A DNA stretch of 9,347 nt, taken from the NCBI GenBank assembly GCA_003354055.1, contig PIVQ01000250.1, positions 1-9,347 of the forward strand, given 5' to 3'. The notes beneath the pieces are model-generated. The model was not told where the DNA came from. It did no database searches and worked only from the letters and a program-made list of their open reading frames with translations. Below are positions 6,601-9,347 of this stretch, piece by piece. The stretch's first letter is position 1; every line of letters begins with the position of its first letter. The DNA is from Desulfobacteraceae bacterium. Its GTDB lineage: Bacteria > Desulfobacterota > Desulfobacteria > Desulfobacterales > Desulfobacteraceae. The translations under genes and the position numbers were made by a program.

Positions 6601-7900
6601 GGACTTTACGATCAGTGGCCAGGCCAACAGTGTGAATGAGATCTATACCTTTACTGTGGCCACAGGGGGAACGGTAGGGCACTTGGATGATGACGGCGAG
6701 AGTTCTCTGACCATAGAGTGGTCAAATTCAGTATCTTCGGGCAGTTTTGTGATCGAGGGTGATGATCCTCCGAATACCCCGGCAGCTGCTGTGCCTGTCA
6801 CCGTTGACGGTATGACCCTGAATTTTTATGACGGTACACTGATTGAAGGGGATGTGTTCACCATAACCACCAATGATTCTGGAACCCCTACGTCCACAAA
6901 CGCTGATGGCAAGGCAACTGGAGATACCATGTCCGACTGGCACTGGACCCTGAATTCATTCACAGACCAGTTTAACCGCCAAGCCGGCGGACTCACCGCC
7001 ACGGTTAACGATCAAAATCAGTTGGCGTTGTCCAGCTCAAGTGACTACCATGTCATGGAGAACATCGTATACTCCGGAGAGAACGGATTCAGTGAAGAAA
7101 ATACCACTATGACGATTACCAATTACGGGGCAATGGATTTTAATGCCTCTGACATGGAATTTATCCGGTTTGCGTCAGGCAGTTGGGGAATACTAAATGA
7201 CGGTACGGGAGGAGAGGCCCAGATTATTCCTGATGGTGGCGATGATAATGAATTTGAAGTGGATTTAAATGGGGATGGGTTGGGAGATTTAACCGTCAGT
7301 TTTGCAAAGCAAATTTCAGGTGAAGGGTCAATAACCTTTGACATGATGTCACGAGACAGCAGTGATATCAACTTTGCCTTTGGTGATGATGAGACCGACG
7401 CTTCCGGATTGCTTGCTGCCGCAGGCATTAATACCATATTTCACGGTGATGATGCCACTACCATAGAAGTCAATACTATGATGGCGAATACCAATTTTAT
7501 TGGTGCAGGACAAATTGATGCGGATACGGGAGAAATTTCCCAGGGTGACAATCAAAATGCCGTGGCGTTTGCCGATCTCCAGCACCAGACCATTACCATG
7601 AAGCAATGGGAATTTTCCCGGGACGGGGAAGCTTCGTCAAGTCTCACCGATGCAACTATTGATGACTACTTAAATTCAATGATGGGCGCCATGGGGGTTG
7701 AATCCCGAACCATTGCAAGTTCAAGAGAATTTGCCGCAATGATGGTGAACAACATGACAGAACAGAGAAATTCTGTTTCTGCTGTTTCCCTTGACGAGGA
7801 AATGGTTAATCTCATTAAATATCAGCAGGCGTTTTCAGCCGCATCAAAGCTTCTGACCACTGCCGATGAAATGTTGAGCACCTTATTGGCCATTAGGTAA
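3650..7900 (+). CDS. flgK: FlgK, giant hook-associated protein 1 (HAP1)
   Basis: FlgK forms the first junction ring between hook and filament and is exported through the flagellar apparatus. The conserved N-terminal part covers about residues 1-305: LNVTGNNIANVN (22-33), a helical D1 region with DLRDQRNALVDDLGQLINV, and GGKLAGWLDMRDTIIPEYQ (268-286), followed by the LAHEM helix. The conserved C-terminal part is about 1290-1416: GDNQNAVAFADLQ (from 1299), then SVSLDEEMVNLIKYQQAF-type sequence and a final DEMLSTLLAIR. Between them lies an insertion of about 980 residues where the enterobacterial protein (about 547 residues in total) has only small D2/D3 domains. The insert is rich in Asp, Thr, Gly and Ser and poor in Lys and Arg. 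I see no cysteine in the protein. It contains several repeated modules, listed separately. The position usually reading TPGYSRQ is NEDYSIQ (34-40). The start has a modest Shine-Dalgarno (AGAGG 3637-3641) inside the end of flgN, suggesting coupled translation. Confidence 0.96.
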   Translation: MAGLSSTMNIAKTALSAQQYGLNVTGNNIANVNNEDYSIQNAQHTNNISLSYGGYLLGTGVNVAQIEQSVDQLLENRLTDEKSTLAALEETESYMQIMEGIFDENSDSSLTSVLSDYWDAWHDLADNPLGTAERVLIYEAGKQLAERFNAIGTDLDDLTTELTSEIQASITDINSYTGQIAELNLQILSAEVSGTANDLRDQRNALVDDLGQLINVDVISRDDGSIIVNVANGATLVNGPNSHELTMDEGSVMWQGSSSYDITEDISGGKLAGWLDMRDTIIPEYQAEVNELAHEMIWLMNYQQSQGTGLTYYSDALTGSYSVDDSGWLSSYDFGDKIDYTNDVSVWIEDTSSAEAEFRNILVDMGISEAGLSDWSGTAPGAQEVTYQLTVVDAGETGDKIVAEASGDNLAEIWSTTSGGATSALDSILAEQTLSISNTPTGDHEIDIADSGGDAKRSAASIVEALNLIDGIEAYASSNQVEFDLSNIGNADDGDTVIYTVYVDGIEHEQSFIVDADTGTLDEQFEDSLVDAATAINQLNEDTDLYADGLLLSSDKGATLGIQDFEVQDNAGVQLDTFADFDNTDTLTFTITTNGVPTTTTDISINLSSVTDTTDQDEMSETFYAALSEALDEDTFTVELDEANDAVRIRTLDGSDLTMENADGDTGDNATIALTALTGSTTAGMANSSFDFIAAANDSETVNADTNISDTLGFSVPSLTVTTMAGTTSYITEASFTAAGATTSAAIMGTVTIVMDDGIDITSDSKTSTGLFGTAGTATTGTSIITLGGEDGFDDFTAGETISFDVDGTAISYVVGPTAAGGTTESALANQLYTELDATLAAADYTIIQNGKSVSILRIDDSEDPIEITNFSESSTDDATLAVSTGAGDGANDPENGLLESGSKYRDFTTSTLYDDEATIYWEKMDSDGLNTGVSGFVTVEDEGTVTITEGSTSTLSFYVGDGTLVAGNTLTVNTDENGEPDPLDFTISGQANSVNEIYTFTVATGGTVGHLDDDGESSLTIEWSNSVSSGSFVIEGDDPPNTPAAAVPVTVDGMTLNFYDGTLIEGDVFTITTNDSGTPTSTNADGKATGDTMSDWHWTLNSFTDQFNRQAGGLTATVNDQNQLALSSSSDYHVMENIVYSGENGFSEENTTMTITNYGAMDFNASDMEFIRFASGSWGILNDGTGGEAQIIPDGGDDNEFEVDLNGDGLGDLTVSFAKQISGEGSITFDMMSRDSSDINFAFGDDETDASGLLAAAGINTIFHGDDATTIEVNTMMANTNFIGAGQIDADTGEISQGDNQNAVAFADLQHQTITMKQWEFSRDGEASSSLTDATIDDYLNSMMGAMGVESRTIASSREFAAMMVNNMTEQRNSVSAVSLDEEMVNLIKYQQAFSAASKLLTTADEMLSTLLAIR
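5123..5404 (+). repeat. FlgK insert module 1 (degenerate)
   Basis: Residues about 492-585 of FlgK begin GDTVIYTVYVDG, run through a helical stretch (SLVDAATAINQL) and end in short strands (GLLLSSDKGATLGI). The order of strand, helix and strand resembles modules 2 and 3, but sequence identity is low. I group it with them only tentatively. Confidence 0.4.
5402..5680 (+). repeat. FlgK insert module 2
   Basis: Residues about 585-677 of FlgK. The module starts with strand DTLTFTI (585-591), has a helix (SETFYAALSEAL), then TFTVELDEANDAVRIRTLDG, and ends DNATIALTAL (668-677). The same landmarks, in order and at similar spacing, occur in module 3 (799-885). Confidence 0.6.
6044..6304 (+). repeat. 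FlgK insert module 3
   Basis: Residues about 799-885 of FlgK. It starts GETISFDVDG (799-808), has a helix (ESALANQLYTELDATL), then DYTIIQNGKSVSILRIDD, and ends DDATLAVSTG (877-886). Compared with module 2, the landmarks [DE]T[LI]xF, YT[VI]/FTV, V-[RS]-I and DxAT[IL]A[LV] keep their order. The distance from the opening T-x-x-F to the closing A-T is about 85 residues in module 2 and 79 in module 3. Confidence 0.6.
6479..6583 (+). repeat. FlgK DGTL-type repeat, copy 1
   Basis: Residues about 944-978. The core reads STLSFYVGDGTLVAGNTL followed by TVNTDENGEP. It matches copy 2, about 99 residues later, through the pattern TLxFY-DGTL(V/I)xGxxxTxxTxxxGxP, with a two-residue gap. Confidence 0.7.
6800..6895 (+). 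repeat. FlgK DGTL-type repeat, copy 2
   Basis: Residues about 1051-1082. The core reads VDGMTLNFYDGTLIEGDVF followed by TITTNDSGTP and aligns with copy 1. It precedes a conserved-looking stretch (WHWTLNSFTDQFNRQAGG) that leads back towards the C-terminal part of the protein. Confidence 0.7.
7169..7390 (+). repeat. Module shared with FlgL (copy in FlgK)
   Basis: Residues about 1174-1247 of FlgK. Landmarks are W1179 in SWGILND, the loop DLNGDGLGD at 1205-1213, DLTVSF, and SITFDM at 1227-1232. The FlgL copy (about residues 331-404) has WSVLND, DLTGDGVTD, DIMVTM and YVEFDI. Distances are W to first loop Asp 26 versus 24 residues, and loop Asp to the Phe of FD 25 in both. The nine-residue loop fits the DxNxDGxxD calcium-binding pattern. 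Confidence 0.75.
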
Positions 7901-7906
7901 ACTACA

Positions 7907-7915
7907 AAGGAGGGG
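7907..7915 (+). promoter_or_regulatory. Ribosome-binding site of flgL
   Basis: AAGGAGGGG in the 18-nt gap between flgK and flgL; the GGAGG core ends 5 nt before the ATG at 7919. It is a strong site and fixes the start. The preceding ACAAAGGA loosely resembles a CsrA site, but the match is imperfect. Confidence 0.75.
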
Positions 7916-7918
7916 ATA

Positions 7919-9347
7919 ATGCGAGTTCCCAATTTATCATTATACAGCAATACGAATTACCAGCTTAATGGCCTCACGAACAACATGAGTGATGCAAATG
8001 AGGTCATGGCTACCCAGAAGCAGATCAACTCTATTGGGGATGACCCTATCGGGTTTTCCCAGGTTCTTGATCTTAACGCAAGCATCAGCAACCTTGAACA
8101 GTATAACACCAATGTTGATATGGGAATCAGCTGGCTGAGCAGTTCCGAATCTGCCATTGATACAATTCAGGATCAGCTCATTGATGCCAAAACTCTGTCT
8201 ATTCAGCTTGCCAATGCAGCTGCCAGTGCAACGGAACGGGCCAATGCCGTGGAAACCGTAGAGGGTATCATTGATCAGATTTTGTCCATGGCAAATACCC
8301 AGGTAAATGGCAGCTATGTTTTCGGCGGTACTCAAACCGATACAGACCCCTTTGCCTATGATGATGAAGATGATCCCCAGAGTGTTGTTTACTCCGGTAA
8401 CAATACGGCATTTACAATTCAAGCCAATTCATCGTCGACCATAGAAGTGGGACGGGACGGAGATAAGTTGTTTTCCGAAGATGAAATCGTTGTGGATTCA
8501 ACAAACAACAAGGTTTTTTTCCAGGAAGACCCGGGGAATGGGGAAAACGCCAAGGAGGTTCTGGAGGGAAGCATTCCTGACGGCACATATTCACCGGAAG
8601 AGTTGGCAGTTGCGGTAAAAAATGTCATGAACCGGGCATCTGAAGATGATGGATACGGTATCACCTACGAGGTCTCTTATGATTCGGATGACGTGACCTT
8701 TACCATCATGAATGACGGGGCCTACGAGGGCTATATGAAGGTTGATATGCTCTGGGAATCGGGTGAGGAGGCAAGAATCACGAACGTCACCACAAACGGG
8801 ATCCTTGTAGAAGGGGTGGACATAGATGTTTTGGATGGGGATGCACTCACATATGAGACCCCTGATCCTGAGGGAACTGCACCGATCCGATTGACCTGGG
8901 ATGAGGACGACGGGGTCTGGAGTGTTCTCAATGATCCGGGATACGGTTTGGAACTGGAGCTTGACGGCACCGACAGTCAGGTTGAACTGGACCTGACTGG
9001 GGACGGAGTCACGGATATTATGGTCACTATGGAATCCGCTGCCGTAGACGGCAGTTATGTTGAGTTTGACATTACTTCCGCCTCTGAAGAGCATAGTATC
9101 GGACCGGATATGGGGTTTAACTCCGGAGATGTGTCATTTACACCACCGACCAGTTCATCTGCAGTGACCCTGAAAAGCTTTGACAATACCAACAGGGTGA
9201 TTGATTTCATCGAGGACAATGGGGCTGTCACTTCTCAGTTGACCGCAGTTATCCCTGAAGGAGATTACACGGATATGGATGATGTGGCCTCTGCCATTGA
9301 GACTGCCATGGAGACTGCCTCGTATTATGATATCAACTATGAGGTAA
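7919..9347 (+). CDS. flgL: FlgL, hook-associated protein 3, expanded (3'-truncated)
   Basis: FlgL forms the second junction ring, between FlgK and the flagellin filament. The frame is open from ATG 7919 to the window's end (476 complete codons plus one base), so the gene continues to the right. The N terminus is flagellin-like: MRVPNLSLY, QKQINSIGDDPIGFSQV (33-49), a long helical D1 (TIQDQLIDAKTLSIQLAN), then NGSYVFGGTQTDTDPF with FGGT at 135-138. Ordinary FlgL proteins are about 300-420 residues, yet at residue 476 the helical C-terminal domain has not appeared. The extra sequence is an acidic beta-rich insert carrying two copies of an IPxGxY-helix element and one copy of a module also found in FlgK. 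I see no cysteine. The usual SGKR before the DDP motif is replaced by INSIG. FlgN should be its export chaperone. Confidence 0.95.
   Translation, partial: MRVPNLSLYSNTNYQLNGLTNNMSDANEVMATQKQINSIGDDPIGFSQVLDLNASISNLEQYNTNVDMGISWLSSSESAIDTIQDQLIDAKTLSIQLANAAASATERANAVETVEGIIDQILSMANTQVNGSYVFGGTQTDTDPFAYDDEDDPQSVVYSGNNTAFTIQANSSSTIEVGRDGDKLFSEDEIVVDSTNNKVFFQEDPGNGENAKEVLEGSIPDGTYSPEELAVAVKNVMNRASEDDGYGITYEVSYDSDDVTFTIMNDGAYEGYMKVDMLWESGEEARITNVTTNGILVEGVDIDVLDGDALTYETPDPEGTAPIRLTWDEDDGVWSVLNDPGYGLELELDGTDSQVELDLTGDGVTDIMVTMESAAVDGSYVEFDITSASEEHSIGPDMGFNSGDVSFTPPTSSSAVTLKSFDNTNRVIDFIEDNGAVTSQLTAVIPEGDYTDMDDVASAIETAMETASYYDINYEV
8573..8674 (+). repeat. FlgL internal repeat, copy 1 (IPxGxY-helix)
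   Basis: Residues 219-252 of FlgL: IPDGTYSPEELAVAV, the rest of a helix, then GITYEV, followed by SYDSDDVTFTI. The pattern is IP[DE]GxY-[ST]-x(3)-[LV]Ax-A[VI]-helix-AS-IxYEV. A preceding NKVFFQEDPG matches NRVIDFIEDNG before copy 2, so the repeat unit is larger than the core. Confidence 0.7.
8909..9130 (+). repeat. Module shared with FlgK (copy in FlgL)
   Basis: Residues about 331-404 of FlgL. Landmarks are W334 in WSVLND, DLTGDGVTD at 358-366, DIMVTM, and EFDI at 382-385. It aligns with residues about 1174-1247 of FlgK. The loop has Thr in place of the Asn/Asp at the third position, a plausible but weaker calcium-binding loop. Confidence 0.75.
9251..9346 (+). repeat. FlgL internal repeat, copy 2 (IPxGxY-helix, cut by window end)
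   Basis: Residues 445-476 of FlgL: IPEGDYTDMDDVASAI, the rest of a helix ending in METAS, then DINYEV at the right edge. It starts 226 residues after copy 1. The remainder of the unit is presumably beyond the window. Confidence 0.7.

Noticed and set aside
3650..7900. FlgK as an accidental fusion or an assembly artefact
   Set aside because: The reading frame is continuous, codon use is even, and both conserved ends are in register with repeats of similar style also present in FlgL.
7940..9094. Antisense frames of 160 and 167 codons opposite flgL
   Set aside because: flgL is unmistakable on the + strand here. The reverse frames show no protein family and no convincing ribosome-binding site.
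1..9347. A hidden defence, mobile or CRISPR system
   Set aside because: The genes form a continuous flagellar cluster with tight spacing. I saw no transposase, integrase, tRNA, spacer-like array or terminal repeats.

Overview
This window is one flagellar cluster, read entirely on the + strand: flgA (5' end cut off), flgH, flgI, a short flgJ, a 326-bp non-coding gap, then flgN, flgK and flgL (3' end cut off). The organism is Gram-negative, because it encodes the outer-membrane L-ring lipoprotein FlgH and the periplasmic P-ring protein FlgI. Several features point to a sulfate-reducing Desulfobacterales-like deltaproteobacterium: moderate GC, the gene order flgA-flgH-flgI-flgJ-flgN-flgK-flgL, a FlgJ lacking a muramidase domain, a sigma-54 promoter ahead of the late genes, and hugely expanded acidic Thr/Asp-rich hook-associated proteins. 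The taxonomic assignment is an inference and not a database result.

Bases 1-2816 hold the ring and rod block. FlgA chaperones P-ring assembly, FlgH forms the L ring, FlgI forms the P ring, and the FlgJ rod-binding protein caps the growing rod. Genes are 8 to 18 nt apart with good Shine-Dalgarno sequences, so this is one transcription unit whose promoter lies to the left of the window.

Bases 2817-3142 carry no convincing gene. They hold a perfectly spaced sigma-54 (-24/-12) promoter at 3014-3029. Upstream of it are a cluster of TTGCC/GGCAA half-sites and a long imperfect dyad, either of which could bind an NtrC/FlrC-type activator. The inferred leader of about 100 nt has a good match to the CsrA-binding consensus. 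In related genomes, as I recall them, the anti-sigma factor gene flgM often sits here; I see none.

Bases 3143-9347 hold the junction block. FlgN is the export chaperone for FlgK and FlgL. FlgK (HAP1) and FlgL (HAP3) join hook to filament. FlgK is 1416 residues, about 2.6 times the enterobacterial length, because roughly 980 residues of repeated, acidic, cysteine-free beta-rich modules are inserted between its conserved ends. FlgL is already at least 476 residues when the window ends, without having reached its conserved C terminus. A module containing a W-x-[IV]-L-N-D motif and a DxxxDGxxD loop occurs in the insertions of both proteins, suggesting that the two have exchanged or co-expanded their surface domains.

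I found no mobile elements, RNA genes, CRISPR arrays or defence genes. The most notable material is the modular expansion of the two junction proteins and the regulatory gap in front of them.
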